Source: Chamaelirium japonicum
Lineage: Eukaryota; Streptophyta; Magnoliopsida; Liliales; Melanthiaceae
Direction of reading: 5' to 3'
Assembly (NCBI GenBank): GCA_947650365.1
Contig: OX393553.1
Location: 67,199,716-67,263,715, forward strand
DNA length: 64,000 nt
The notes under the pieces are model-generated. The model was not told the origin of the DNA. It was given only the letters and a program-made list of their open reading frames with translations, and made no database searches. Positions 1 through 11,200 of this stretch are shown one piece after another. The translations under genes and the position numbers were made by a program. Each line of letters begins with the position of its first letter. Position 1 is the stretch's first letter.

Positions 1-130
1 AGGGGTAGCATCGATCTCCATGCGACGGTTGTAGCATCGACTTTTGTTGATGAAGACGGCAGGGGTAGCACTGATCTCCGTGCGACGGTTGTAGCGTTGG
101 CTTTTGTTGATGAAGACGGCAGGGGTAGCA
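1..130. repeat. 60-bp direct repeat, about two copies
   Basis: Two consecutive ~60-base units share 'aggggtagca', 'ctccgtgcgacggttgtag' and 'ttttgttgatgaagacgg'. The same unit occurs twice in reverse orientation at 20270-20410, inside the LTR of the gag-protease element, so it is an LTR-internal repeat of that family. Confidence 0.75.
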
Positions 131-960
131 CCGACTTCAGGCCTTCTTCTCCAAGCTTTCTTCTTCGTGCGAGGAGTCGACACTTTTGTTGAATACAACG
201 GGTGTTGTCGGCTTCGATCTTCTTCTCCGGCCTTTGCTTATGACATCTTTGGAGTTGATGAAGATCGTTGGAGAAGTCGGGGTGACGACGACTCCGGGTT
301 TTCTTCTCCGGGCTTTCTTCTTCGTGCGAGGAGTCGAAGGTTGATCTTCGAGTGCAAGGTCTTCACGTTGATGAGGACTTGAGGGGCTAAGTGTTTCCGT
401 AGGACGCGCTTGCCGTGCCTCGTGAAGCCTTCGGTCTTCAAGCTTTGGAGCTCCTTTTTGCAGAGCCCTTTCGTCTTCAGCCTTCAGACCTTTGATGCCT
501 TCCCCCACCCCTTCTTTTTATTGGCAAAGGGGGGAGGTTGGGAGAGATATGGCTGAAATCTTTTTGTTTCATCCGATATCTCCCCCTCCATAACCATCAT
601 GATGTGGTTACCTTATTTGGGGGAACCAACCTTGATTTATTTTCCTATTTTGTAGGGATGGTTATGGACATGACGTGACTTGATCTTTGAAGATTGAGTT
701 GTCATCTTTGCACTTTCGAATTGCATGGCGACACGACATCATCTTGTCCGTCGGATCGAGGGATCGTCGTGGATTTATGGTTGTGTAGACGTCCACGCCA
801 CCTCCCCCCGCATCTAGGCGGTTTGGATTTTTTTCTTTTCTTTTCTTTTCTTTTTCTTTTTCTTTTTTTTCTTCTTCCCCTCATGATTGGCCACACCTCC
901 CCATGGGGAGGGGGCATGGTTTTCAAGAAGAGGGGGGCCGGTGGGCCCCCTTTTTGGGTT
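1..960 (-). mobile_element. LTR-retrotransposon LTR remnant, cut by the left window edge
   Basis: Read on the minus strand, this stretch follows the LTR at 19208-21210 block by block. Shared blocks are a purine-rich GAAAAG run, a conserved tract around 'GATCCCTCGATCCGAC', a 'TTTGCC.ATAAA.AG' TATA region near 505-530, 'AGGCTTCACGAGGCACGG' near 415-430, and the ~60-bp repeat at 1-130 that matches 20270-20410 in reverse. It is therefore another, diverged copy of the same family, inserted in the opposite orientation. Open frames in it have no recognisable product. The element continues left of the window. Confidence 0.7.
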
Positions 961-1029
961 CGAGTAGTGGGTCCGGTGGGACCTGCTTGCTTTGAGTCAG
1001 GCCCTTTTTATGTACAGGCCATTATGCGC

Positions 1030-1262
1030 GAACTGAGTTCGCATGCGGGCCGTTGTGTGTGGGCTGAGTTCGCATGCGGGCCGTTGTGTGCGGGCCGAGT
1101 TCGCAGGTGGGCCGTTGTGCATGGGCCAGGTTTCGCATGCGGGCCGTTGTGTGTGGGCCGGGTTTCGCATGTGGGCCGTTGTGTGTGGACCGGGTTTCGC
1201 ATGCGGGCCGTTGTGTGTGGGCCAGGTTTCGCATGCGGGTCGTTGTGTGCAGGCCGATTTCA
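1030..1262. repeat. Minisatellite, ~31-bp unit, about seven copies
   Basis: Units of about 31 bases share the core 'gcatgcgggccgttgtgtg', each with a few substitutions. The overlapping open frames on both strands (Cys/Arg/Gly-rich one way, His/Thr/Pro-rich the other) simply read through the repeat and are not genes. The array lies between the LTR remnant and a Helitron 3' end. The related LTR at 19208 carries a different tandem array near its start (19245-19340), so tandem arrays may be common in this family's U3. Confidence 0.85.
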
Positions 1263-1296
1263 TGTGTGCGGGTCGAGTTTGACCCGTGGGTTAATT

Positions 1297-1422
1297 TCGG
1301 TGCCCACAGGGTGCCCATATGAATGCCGGTGTTGTCGAAAGTATTTTTTTGCCAAAAGCGTTCAGGTGTGTTGCCGCCGAAGATGGCCCACTGCAGTGCC
1401 TACAGACACTGACATGCACTAG
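1297..1422 (+). mobile_element. Helitron 3'-end fragment
   Basis: This segment matches the 3' parts of the Helitrons at 55751-57211: a 'tatgaatgccggtgttgtcg' block, a 'gttcaggtgtgttgccgcc' block, then a short imperfect hairpin ('gtgcc...gacac') and the terminal CTAG at 1419-1422, followed by T. CTRR plus a subterminal hairpin and a following host T are Helitron hallmarks. No 5' TC end is visible upstream, so the copy is 5'-truncated or its 5' end lies beyond recognisable sequence. Confidence 0.65.
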
Positions 1423-2141
1423 TATATATACAAGTCGGGTTACCTAATAACCCTGCCTAGGTCTAACTCGAATTCAGCCCAGATTGGGATATTCTAACCC
1501 AAGCCCAACCTAAGCTTGTAAAATTCAAATCAAAGTTCGAGAAAAATCGGGTTAGTCTCGGGTTGGCCAGGTTGCAGCCCTACCACCAAATAGCTTGTTC
1601 TATTAAAATATATCATTAGCTGATATTTTGTTCAAGTAATCTAACAGTTCGGAAAGATTCATCAAGATACTCAATAGATTCAGTCTGTACCCAAGTTGAA
1701 CCTTACCAAATAAACTTAATAGATTCTGTATTAAAAAAAAAGAAAAAAAAAGAGAAATGAAACGGAATACTTTCCCCCGTCAGAAGATTCCCTTTAGTTC
1801 AGTGGAGATCTGCTGGCTCTTTGCGGTATATGTGACGCTCACGTACGCAACACGAAATCGCACCACTAGCGGCCTAATAAGTGAGCTGCCGACGTGGTCT
1901 TGCTATCTTTCGGACGCAATTTTAGTTACCTGTCGTCCGTGTATTGCAGGAACTACGTGTTTTGTGTGTGTACGATACAGATGATCAAGTCCGTTAGAGG
2001 GGTCGACAAGTGGAATCAGACTGTGATTCCCTAGTCACGAGCTGGCATACCTCCAAGCTAATGGGGGGCGGCCGCATGCTTCGCCCCTGCGGACGCCAAA
2101 CTTTCCCATAGAGTCGAATAGAAAAAGGTTTGGCGTCCGAA
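1423..2141. other. Intergenic region upstream of the asparaginase gene
   Basis: AT-rich, mostly non-repetitive sequence with a poly(A)-rich patch near 1733-1756. No exon or repeat was recognised. The short open frame at 1757-1984 resembles no family I know and lacks coding-like composition. The downstream part should hold the gene's promoter elements, but no specific transcription-factor site can be claimed. Confidence 0.5.
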
Positions 2142-2146
2142 CCCTC

Positions 2147-2153
2147 TATAAAA
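2147..2153 (+). promoter_or_regulatory. Putative TATA box of the asparaginase gene
   Basis: 'TATAAAA' in the context 'ccctctataaaacgc' lies 66 bases before the ATG at 2219. That spacing allows a transcription start near 2180 and a short 5' leader. It is the only good TATA match in the 150 bases upstream of the start. Confidence 0.6.
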
Positions 2154-2218
2154 CGCAACGTGGGGGGGAGGGGAAGTTCCCATCCCCGTCCTCGAGTGTA
2201 ACGGCTGTCGGGACTGAA

Positions 2219-4748
2219 ATGGGGGGTTGGGCGATCGCCGTCCACGGAGGCGCCGGCGTTGACCCAAACCTGCCCCAGGAGCGGCAGGACCAGGCGAAGC
2301 GCGTCCTCGCCCGCTGCCTCGAAGCGGGCGTCGCCGCCCTCCGCGCCGGCCTCCCGGCCCTCGACGTGGTGGAGGCGGTGGTCCGGGAACTGGAGACGGA
2401 CCCCGTCTTCAACTCCGGCCGCGGCTCCGCGCTGACGCGGCGGGGCACGGCGGAGATGGAGGCCAGCATCATGGACGGCCGCGGCCGGCGGTGCGGCGCG
2501 GTGTCCGGCGTCACCACCGTCAAGAACCCCGTCTCCCTCGCTCGTCTCGTCATGGACCGGTCCCCCCACTCCTATCTCGCATTCGACGGCGCCGAGGAGT
2601 TCGCCGGCGCACAGGTACCGTACTCCTCCAACCCCCTTCTCCCTAAATGGAGTAATTCCTTTTGTGTCCCGTCCTTATGGATCGCTAGATGTTGATCAGA
2701 CGGTTCACGGGATATGCAGAGAATGCGACGAGAGAGTCTTGGATCTTTTTTGTGCCCACGGGACCCACAGATCTTTGGGAATCCTACTCCTGGACCATCA
2801 GATTCCCTGAGAAATACTAAATAATTAAATATTTTGAAATAAAATATAATTAACGGAAACCAAAGTACATGACGTAACTGCAGCCGACTCAAACTTGGTC
2901 GCGTCTGGGTCGGTAGATATGACACAGTCGAACCCCCATCGAGTTCAAATCCCCCCCGGCGTGCATCACAGCCGTGCGATGGCTGCGACCCAAGAGTGAA
3001 TGGCACTCCAGCCAACCATGTGCGGCTGTGATGCCTGCCAGGTCCAACCGGGTGGCGGAGATTTAAACCGATCCGAAGGAGAATGGCCCGAGTAGGTGCG
3101 GACAATAGCTGGCGATCCAAAAGTGAGTGGCACTCTAGCCGACCACGTGATCATGTGATTGGCGCGGGCCCACGGATCGGGGCTGACCAACTGGAGGAGA
3201 TCCGAACTCCCTAGACTCGTACTAAAGCACGTGAGGTACGGTAGGCCATGGACCTCTCCTGATTAGGAGACACGTGGCCTTTGCCCCCTGCTAACCGGGG
3301 CTTGGGAGCCACCTCTGCGCTCTCTGTTTTTAGCTTACATATCTCTTTTAATGGCGAGTTTGGAGTGGGTTGCAGGGTGTTGAACGGGTGGACAATAGCT
3401 ACTTCATCACTGAGGAGAACCTGGGCATGCTGGAGCTCGCCAAACAGGCCAACAGCATAATGGTTCGTCACTTCGTCTCAAACTTACCTTGGGCCCTTAT
3501 AATTTTGAGTAAATTGCACTTTGCCTTTCTTTAATCCAGTTTTGATCAGATAAAAATTACCAAAGTACTGTTCTTTTAGTTTCCAGGAAAAAAAATAAAA
3601 GAAATAATATCTGCAGAAATTATTTTCATACCACAAAATTTTTATCGTTCTTTTGAATTGGAAAATGGATTGTGAAAATCGACTGAGATCGAGTGGTCGA
3701 CCATGATCGTCGGAGGTTCACTGAAGGTCGATGAGGTCCACGTGAAGGTTTTCCATGGTTGAGGAGATTCATCGGAGGCCTCGAGGAGGTCCGTCAGAAG
3801 GTCGCTAGAGGTCGAAGAGTTTTGTGGGAGGCCGACGAGGTCGGCTAGAGTTCGGACAAAAATTGCCTGCAGGATTAGGATTTTGAAGAAGAAAAAGAAA
3901 AATCGATTTTCTGTAGGTTTCGGACGGAAACTCATTTTTTAATAGTAGAAAAACAAGATTTCATCGCAAAAGAACACCCTAAACGGATCAAGAAATCCCA
4001 TTTCTACTTACTTATTAATTTTCTTGCTCTATTTCCGTGCAAAAGAACAGATCCTATGTAGATGAGAAAAGGAGGGTATTGTGCTAACATTTCATACTTT
4101 AGGGAGCGATTTGGAATAAAATAAACTATAGGGGGTTAAATGTTTTTGGGCTAAATTTCAGGGGGGCAAAGTGTAATTTACCCTACAATTTTTTACCCTT
4201 CCAGCTGATCGCTTTGTTGCGATTCACAGTTCGATTACAGAATCCCGCCGCCGGGAGTCGACACCTGCAGCGCGAGCGCCGGCGCGGTGGTCGGAGCAGC
4301 CGAGAAAGCCCTTCAGATGAACGGGCTCCCGATAAGCATATACGCGCCGGAGACCGTCGGGTGCGTGGTGGTCGACGGCCAGGGGCGGTGTGCCGCCGCC
4401 ACGTCCACCGGGGGGCTCATGAACAAGATGAACGGGCGCATCGGCGACTCGCCCCTGATCGGCGCCGGGACCTACGCGTGCGACCTCTGCGCGGTCTCGT
4501 GCACGGGGGAGGGCGAGGCCATCATACGGGGAACGCTGGCCCGGGACGTGGCGGCGCTGATGGAGTACAAGGGCCTCGGCCTCCAGGGCGCGGTTGACTA
4601 CGTCATCAACGAGCGGCTGGACGAGGGGTTGGCCGGGCTCATCGCCGTCTCGAGCACCGGCGAGGTGGCGTACGGGTTCAACACGACGGGGATGTTTCGG
4701 GGGTGCGCCACCGAGGATGGGTTTATGGAGGTGGGCATATGGGAGTAA
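2219..4748 (+). CDS. ASPGB1: Isoaspartyl peptidase/L-asparaginase, K+-dependent plant type, three exons
   Basis: Ntn-hydrolase that splits asparagine to aspartate and ammonium and removes isoaspartyl residues; made as a precursor that self-cleaves into alpha and beta subunits, cytosolic. Exons: 2219-2614, 3376-3462 and 4230-4748. Both introns are GT-AG and phase 0, giving 333 codons. Visible features are the start [12 protein letters not shown] (residues 2-13), EASIMDG (81-87), exon 2 with TEENLGML, then [12 protein letters not shown] with the predicted nucleophile Thr203, the ATSTGG motif (218-223), [12 protein letters not shown] and SCTGEGE. It resembles the At3g16150 (K+-dependent) type far more than the At5g08100 type. 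The linker before Thr203 is several residues longer than in Arabidopsis, in the variable subunit-junction region. No frameshift or stop was found, so the gene looks functional. Exons 1 and 3 are very GC-rich, unlike the AT-rich introns and surroundings. Confidence 0.93.
2941..3068. mobile_element. Fold-back (MITE-like) element in intron 1
   Basis: The element starts 'gagttcaaatcccccc' and ends '...ggcggagatttaaac'. Inside it is a second inverted pair, 'catcacagcc' and 'ggctgtgatg'. This is the same palindromic layout as the copies at 7637-7801, 40271-40446 and 52403-52577. A second, partial copy follows at about 3078-3210 and ends 'ggaggagatccgaactc'. Both lie in intron 1 of the asparaginase gene (2615-3375) and do not touch splice sites. 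Confidence 0.65.
3507..4183. mobile_element. MULE-type MITE in intron 2 of the asparaginase gene
   Basis: Terminal inverted repeats are 'gagtaaattgcactttgcc' at the left and 'ggcaaagtgtaatttaccc' at the right. They are flanked by a 9-base direct repeat, TATAATTTT at 3498-3506 and TACAATTTT at 4184-4192 (one mismatch), the length expected for Mutator-type insertion. The interior is non-coding with degenerate GA/GTC-rich repeats. It makes up almost all of intron 2 (3463-4229). A relic with similar ends lies at about 25910-26161. Confidence 0.75.
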
Positions 4749-5772
4749 GCCTATGTAGGGTCTAGTTTGGTGGTGGTGTTTTTGGTGTCTTTTCAAAACT
4801 GCAAACAATTTAGGGTTGTTTGGTTAAAAAGGTGCTGGTGATGTGTGCATGTAGAACCATACAACTTTTGTCCATAAAGTTGTGCGAATAAAGTTTCACC
4901 TAAACATATGAAATCTCATGAGAAAATTAATTTTGAAGTCAGGTTAAATTATGAAACCACCAAAGAAGACCACTGTTGAAACTAAATATCAAACATGGCA
5001 CAAGTTGCCACCCCCCGCGCCTTGCTAGTTTTAAACGCCACATGTAGTTATAGTTGTTCTAGATCCCGAACCGAGATGGCCTTGTTTTCTGGTTGATTCT
5101 GATCCGTCGATAATAGGAGAGAGAGAGAGAGAGAGCCCTCCTGCATCCCCCGTTGAGAATAGAAGAGAGAAAGGAGGGCTCCTGAATCTTCGGTCAAGAA
5201 TAGGAAAGAGAGAGAGAGAGACAGAGAGGAGACCTTCCCACAGGCCATCCTCCTCGGCGTCACCAAACTCAGGTCCTCACCGGCAACCCTTCATTGATCC
5301 GAGGTACGACAGTAATCCCTCTCCCTCTCGTGCAGCCAACTCCCCGCCGCCATCTCTGGTGTCCGGTGATTCTGATGGCCCTGGATCACTGGTGAATAGT
5401 CTCAGCAATCGATCGAGAGGAGCGGTTTGTGTGCTCTATTTCGCAAGAGAAGAAAAGGGAACACACGAGTCTTTTTTCAAAAATTGTTATTTCTTAATCA
5501 GCTGGGTATAAAAGTAATTTTACAATATCACTAATCATTTCTTATTTACTAAACAACCAATTGGTCCTACTTCATATATATTTTGAAGGCAGGTCCAAAA
5601 TAATGTATATTTATAGGTTTTGGTCCTTTCTAGTTCTACGCCCAAATTTCATTTACATGTCATATGTGCAAACATCCAAACAAAACATTATTATTGTTAT
5701 ATCTGGTCTCGTTTATAAGGATCTCTCTTTTGGTTTATTGAGTGTTTGGGTTCATTGGAAGCTACTAGGGGT
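4749..5772. other. Asparaginase 3' region and unassigned intergenic DNA
   Basis: A plant-type poly(A) signal AATAAA lies at 4887-4892, 139 bases after the stop codon, so the 3' UTR probably ends soon after. Beyond it are short GA-rich tracts (5117-5134 and 5206-5228) and mixed sequence at 5230-5460 with no clear exon. From 5460 to 5772 it is AT-rich and nothing was recognised. Confidence 0.5.
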
Positions 5773-6039
5773 TAGGGCTGGCTCGACCATAAGGCATGTA
5801 AGCCTAAGGTCCCATGTGAAAAGGCCTTCAATGTCCAAAACTGTTTAAATAGCCTAGGGCCCCATATAAAAAGAAAACTCCAAACCCATTTCAACAGCCT
5901 AAAACCCCCTATAAAAAAAAACTAAGGCCCCAATTAAAATAGAATTTCTACAATAGAGTAAATTCATTAAGATTCTTAATTATATTACTTAAGTTTTAAG
6001 TTTTCGTCTTAGGCCTCAATTTGTATCGAGCCGGCCTTG
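5773..6039. mobile_element. Non-autonomous hAT element (267 bp)
   Basis: Ends are 'tagggctggctcg' and 'cgagccggccttg', which are imperfect inverted repeats. They are flanked by a perfect 8-base duplication CTAGGGGT at 5765-5772 and 6040-6047. An 8-bp duplication with (C/T)AGGGC-type ends is diagnostic of hAT transposons. The interior is AT-rich, repeats 'aaggccc'/'gcctaggg' and has no transposase. Confidence 0.85.
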
Positions 6040-6540
6040 CTAGGGGTGCAGGTTGGAACAAAAATTATGCTTCCGTTCAAACTCGATCCTAAAATTTTTG
6101 ATTTTGGCACCATATATAAAAAATCCGATTTCTTAATTTTGATTCCAAAAATTTCGAGAAGAAATCATATCGGCATTTAAAAGATGCTGAGTATTCCGAA
6201 AATTTCGAAAACATCCGATCCGAAAATTTTTGTTGTTTTATTCCGACTCGATCCAGATCCATCCGAAACAACAGGTGTTATTAAAGAGGATTTATACAGA
6301 TTTCGATATGGTTGAATAACATTTCCGTATACTACGGAGCTTGCCCCAAAAAACAAATTAAACCATGTTATGAAGATAACGCTACCAATAGGGGCTGCCT
6401 TAGCTCTCCCTCTGATGAGACGCCGAGGGGTCCTCAAAAAGAAAAAACATGAAGAGAATGGCAGGTGACGCGAAAGTGAATCGACTGCATGTTGCTGTGA
6501 TGCACACCGGGCCAACCGACTGAAGGAGATCTGAACCTCA
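6040..6540. other. Unassigned AT-rich DNA ending in half a fold-back element
   Basis: AT-rich with repeated 'ccgaaaatttc' patches and no recognisable gene. At about 6455-6535 it ends in the right half of the fold-back family ('gttgctgtgatgcacaccgg' then 'aggagatctgaac'). The small open frames are not convincing. Confidence 0.4.
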
Positions 6541-7509
6541 TCGATCTTTTTGTGTCCATATGCCCACAGATCTTTGGGAATCCTAATCCTGGACCACGAG
6601 ATTATCTGGGCATGGATGCAACCACGCCCACACCCGACAAGTTAAATAACTAATTATTTTTAAAAAATATAAAAAAAAAGAAAAAGAAAAACAGAGACAA
6701 AAACATATGCTTGCAGCCGACTCAAACTTGTTAACTTGGTCGCGTCTGGGTCGGTAGAGATGACACGGTCCGTTTAGACTTGTACTAAAGCACGTGGACC
6801 TCTTCCGACTGGGAGACACGTGGCAGTTACACTGAATCGATGCTATCACGGAGCTTGGGAGTCACCTCTGCTCTCTCTGGAGGTCAGATCTCCTCCGGTC
6901 GGTGGTCCCCGGTTGGTGGGCCCGGTGTGCGTCACAGCAGCATGCAGGGGCGTAGCCAAATTTTTTTTTTGGAATGGGCTAAAGTTAAACTAATTTTTTA
7001 TTATGGTTAGCAACAGCTAATCAAATTATTAACCATAACAAATTTCTTCTTCTTCACAAACAAAACAAGCCAAAATCAATAAAAACCCTAAGGTCCCTAA
7101 CCAATTCAACAACATAAGAAGTAGATAAATCAATGGATTAGAGATTTAATTTAGAAATTCGAACGAAAAAAATAAAACCCGCACACTTCGTCCTTGACTG
7201 TAAGATTGAGGATAGCGTGCGATTCATGCGAGAGAGGGAAGGCGCTCCTCGATGCTTATGGGAGGGTCGGGAGGTGGGGCTCCTCCCTGAAGCTAATTGC
7301 CGACAACCAGACGAACACTGACTACAATGACAATGGTAGATGAGTGGCTCGTGGGACGGTGGTGACGAATGGTCCAAATAGATCAACAAAAAAAAGGGGG
7401 GGAAGAGAGGAACTGGTCGGGAGTCCGGGATGTTGGGGTTCCTCTCCGAATGGGCTGCCCCTCCTCACTCTGGCCTCCACACCTGCTGCAGCTCCTCCTT
7501 GCCACCACA

Positions 7510-7512
<3 letters not shown>

Positions 7513-7574
<62 letters not shown>
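7513..7574. repeat. (GA)n microsatellite
   Basis: About 30 GA repeats with one interruption. Arg/Glu-rich or Leu/Ser-rich open frames across it are translation of the repeat, not genes. Confidence 0.95.
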
Positions 7575-7577
<3 letters not shown>

Positions 7578-7636
7578 CAATTTTTTTGATTTTTATTGCG
7601 ATTTGGGGCTAGGGTACCATGTCGCGTATTCCTCTC

Positions 7637-7801
7637 GAGTTCGAATTTCCTCCAGCTGGTCGGGCCCGGTTGGTGGGCCCGTGCACATCACAGCCGCACG
7701 ATGTCAGGCGAAGTGAATCGTACTCTAGCCCGACTACATGCGGCTATGATGCGCACCGGGCCCATCGACCGGAGCCGACCGATTGGAGGAGATCCGAACT
7801 C
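7637..7801. mobile_element. Fold-back (MITE-like) element, best delimited copy
   Basis: Starts 'gagttcgaatttcctcc' and ends 'ggaggagatccgaactc'; nested inside is 'catcacagccgcac' against 'tgcggctatgatg'. Almost the whole 165 bases can fold on itself around the centre near 7715. Flanking ATTCCTCT occurs at 7628-7635 and again at 7802-7809, a probable 8-base target duplication. No coding capacity. Partial copies occur nearby at 6455-6535, 6885-6950 and 8003-8109. Confidence 0.7.
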
Positions 7802-8234
7802 ATTCCTCTTAAATTTCTATGAATCGGGTTAAGGGGGCTGCGTTTTTTTTTTTCTGGGTTCGTTGTGGGTTGGGCTGGGCCTCCTGCTGAGTGGGCTGGT
7901 GGACTGTTTCAAGCTGGAGTTGGCAGGACATTACACGATTTTTTCAAAAACTAGGTTGGGCTTTAGCCCGGCCGAGCCAACTCATGGATCCGCCCGCCCA
8001 TGGCCGCATGCAGTCGGGCTAGAGTAGATTCGCTTTCGGGTCGCTTGCCATCGTGCGGCTGTGATGTGTACCTAGAGTCCGGGCCCACCGACCGAAGGAG
8101 ATATGAACTCCTCGTTTGAGGAGAACCTTCGTACAAGTACTGGTGCTGGTGCGGTGGTTGGGGCGGCTGATAAAGCCCTTAAGATGAGCGAAGGCATTGG
8201 CGACCTCTGCTTGGCCTCGTCCACAAATGAAGGT

Positions 8235-11200
8235 TGTTGGAGACAAGATGTAACACCTGTGGTGTTAGATTTGAGAATAATAGAAATCCTCCATGGTTAG
8301 TTTCGTCTTTTTACAGCCAGACTTTTTCTTTGGGCTTTTTCCCAATAAATGGATCATAAATCTATGAGATGTTTTACGTTCACATTCTCCGTAACTTCGA
8401 TCATGTCACGATGGTGCGTTCCGTGCAACGATCATGTGTATGCGCAGCCAGTTTCGGCAGCCCGGCAGATAAACCCTAGAAAAGCGATAATTGATCGATA
8501 GTTGTAGCTATTTTATTTCTTGTGAGAGATCGGGTGATCGGATCGTAACGAAACAAGATGCGTTAGATGAGGCTCTGAGAGAGTCTTCCAATGAACTTAA
8601 GTTAGGGTCGATCCGACACCCGAGTGAATAGTTATTGCTATTTTGAGTTTTGGAGTCTTTCCTTCTTTTCAGGAGATCCAGAAGTCAGAAAATTATATAC
8701 CAAGCACTAACGTGTTTGCATTGACGAGACCTTTCCAACGAATCCTCTCGGGAACTATTACGACTTTCGGTTTGATAGTTACAAGTGATTATTCTTTTCA
8801 GCCTGGTTGATGGACGAATCGCACCCGGATTCCAACCGAGCCCGGTTCAGGGCTCGGAACCAAGCCCGACTAGCCCTAGAGCCTACCTCCCGGTCTCCTA
8901 GCATAATTTAGGCTCTCTTGACCTCCCTCCCCAGTTGTTTTAAATCCGAAATTCGGATGGGAATTATCGGACAAGATTGGGATGATGTACCGATCCCTAT
9001 CTTTCTTTCCTTATCCCTTCGCCTTAACCGACCCTATCCCCAACCCATATCCATAACAACCTCCCCCTCTATATATGAACCGAGAGAGCGGGAGAAGAAG
9101 AGAGAGAACGCGAGACAGAGAGAGAAGGAGGAGGGATCGAGGGAGATGGAGCAGCCGACCCGCCCTCGCCGGAGCCCCGGCGAGCACGCCGAGACACCCG
9201 CAGGTCAGCCACCCCACCCTCTTCCCATCCTCCTCCGCGACCCCCTTCCTTCTCCCTTGCCGCAGCCCGCAAGGGCGGACACCGCCGTCGCACCGAGCCC
9301 CTCCCGGCGATCGCCGGCGCACCACCACCGGCCGTAGACACCGCGCGAGCCCCCCCTCCGTCCGAGCCCTTGGGAGTCCGACGGCCGCTCCGGCCGCCTC
9401 CCCCCGTGCCTCCTCCGTGGGGGTGGTGCGGGAGAGGCCGGCCGAGCGCTCGCCGGCGCTCCAGGCCGCCCCTCCCGTCGGCCGCCGGCGCGCAGGAATC
9501 ACCCCGCTCGCATGTCTCGTGGAGAAGAAGGATATGGGGGGGGCAATTAGGTAATTTCCCATGTTTTATTTAACCCCAGAACCCGACCCGAAAGACCTAT
9601 TGCATTATACCCCAGACCCGAACCGTTTAACCCTGAACCCGACCCGACTTCCCACTGCAGACCCGACCCGACCCAGCAGACCCAACCCATGCAGTGAACC
9701 GGTCTGGTTCACCTGAACCAGACCCGTGAACCAGTGAATTTTGGTTCGACTGCCATTTCTCCGTCCGAACTCGGAATTGGACGAAACCAGCGCCATTTCG
9801 ACCGGCTCGGAAAATACTACCTGTTGGGCATAGTCTAGAATAGTAATTATACTGTTTAATACCCTGTTTTATCCTTGGACCTGATATTATCGCGGTACCG
9901 TGGTTTGACCGTCGTTTCATCGTCCGAACTCGGATTCGGACGAAACCAGCGACATTGTGCTCAGAACTTTGATTCCTACCTTTTAAACCTAGAATATAAC
10001 CCTAGAACCTCTTCTACCCTAGTGAACCAGCTATGCGATCAGTTTCACCGGTTCTACGTGGTTTGACCCGAAACCATTCGACCGAAGTCGGATTCCAGCG
10101 AAACTGGAACCATCGGAAAGGGTTCTTCGAGCCCGATTCAATGAGTAGGTTTAACTTCTAATTACTTGATTGGCCTAGTATTGTTTAGGTTCGAGTTCTT
10201 CAGTCGCACGGATTTGTGTGCTGTCGACTCAATATTGGTCCCCTATCGAGGGTGCCCGACTATCCTTGGCATAGAACCCTCATCGTAGATTCTTTTGTTT
10301 TAATCGATAGAGTTGTGATACTGAGCTGTGGTTATTATCAGACCTTGATCGTGGTGATCCAGCGGAGACGGATCAGAGGCAGCTAGCCGGAGTCGTGTGT
10401 AATCGACAGCCAGGTGACATCTACTACCCTTGCGTGGTCTTTAATAGTGGGAAATAAGAATGACTAAGGGTAGGTGTCTATGACACTGCATGCGGGCCCC
10501 GCCGGGCATCGTCGCAAGTGGTCAAGTGGACCCCGCCTTGCATGCGGAGTCGCGAGTCCGGCGACGCATGCTTAAAATATTAAAAGAATGATAATAATGA
10601 TTGCTTTTGATTGTATGGACACCGTAATTAGGATTCCCTTAAATTAAACAATAAATTGAATAATTAGTAATTATCGGAGCCCACCCTCTTGAGAGGAGTA
10701 TGGCAACCCTAGCACACGGGTCATCGGGATGAGTGTCTTACTTTATTTATTTATTATGTCGCATGGGTTGCGAGAGCAGTACGGGACCAGGGGTAAATTG
10801 TACGTTGGAAATTGTTAAGCATTAAATAGACTTTTTGTAGCTTCATTGTATATGTTGAAAGATGTTATATGTGAATCTACCTGGTTAGAGCGTAGGGACT
10901 CCGTACGCGCATGGGCCGTGAACCACCCTGCGCGTACAGCCGAAGTTAAGTAGGTTAGGGGTCACGGGCAAGGGTTGTGGTAAAGCCAATAGGAGGTGCC
11001 CTCGAGTAGGGATTGGCCTAGCAGCCCTGTCCCGGGGAGTTGAAGTCCCCATAGTAAAGCAAGTTGGGCGGTAGAGCTCCACCGTGAAAGACGGGAAACC
11101 CCTTATGATCATCTGGGTGACTAGTGCATGGAGTTGGTGGATGCACGGCGAGAGAGTTGGCCCTCTACATCGAAATAAAAGGCCCTATAGTAATGCCCGA

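Larger units (their letters stand above)
6541..8243 (+). pseudogene. Decayed partial duplicate of the asparaginase gene
   Basis: Two lines of evidence point to a copy of the gene 4 kb upstream. First, 6551-6880 follows intron 1 (2752-3330) through 'cccacagatctttgggaatcc', 'gcagccgactcaaactt', 'ggtcgcgtctgggtcggtag', 'gtactaaagcacgtg' and 'gagacacgtggc'. Second, 8103-8230 reads EENL from exon 2, then GAVVGAADKALKM and GDLC.AS.T from exon 3, where the gene has [13 protein letters not shown] and CDLCAVSCT. The stretch from the alpha-subunit end to the GAGTYA region, including the catalytic Thr, is deleted, and exon 1 was not found. Insertions fill 6890-8100 (fold-back copies, a GA tract, unassigned DNA). 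It cannot encode an enzyme. It shares the unusual GAVVGAA linker of the intact gene, so the duplication postdates that insertion. Confidence 0.75.

Noticed and set aside
694..1422. 242-residue plus-strand open frame and its minus-strand counterparts
   Set aside because: They read through a purine/pyrimidine tract and a 31-bp minisatellite; there is repetitive low-complexity peptide on both strands and no domain.
8918..9573. GC-rich Arg/Pro-rich open frames on both strands
   Set aside because: They lie inside the 4-kb solo LTR, are open in several frames because of GC composition, and match no protein.
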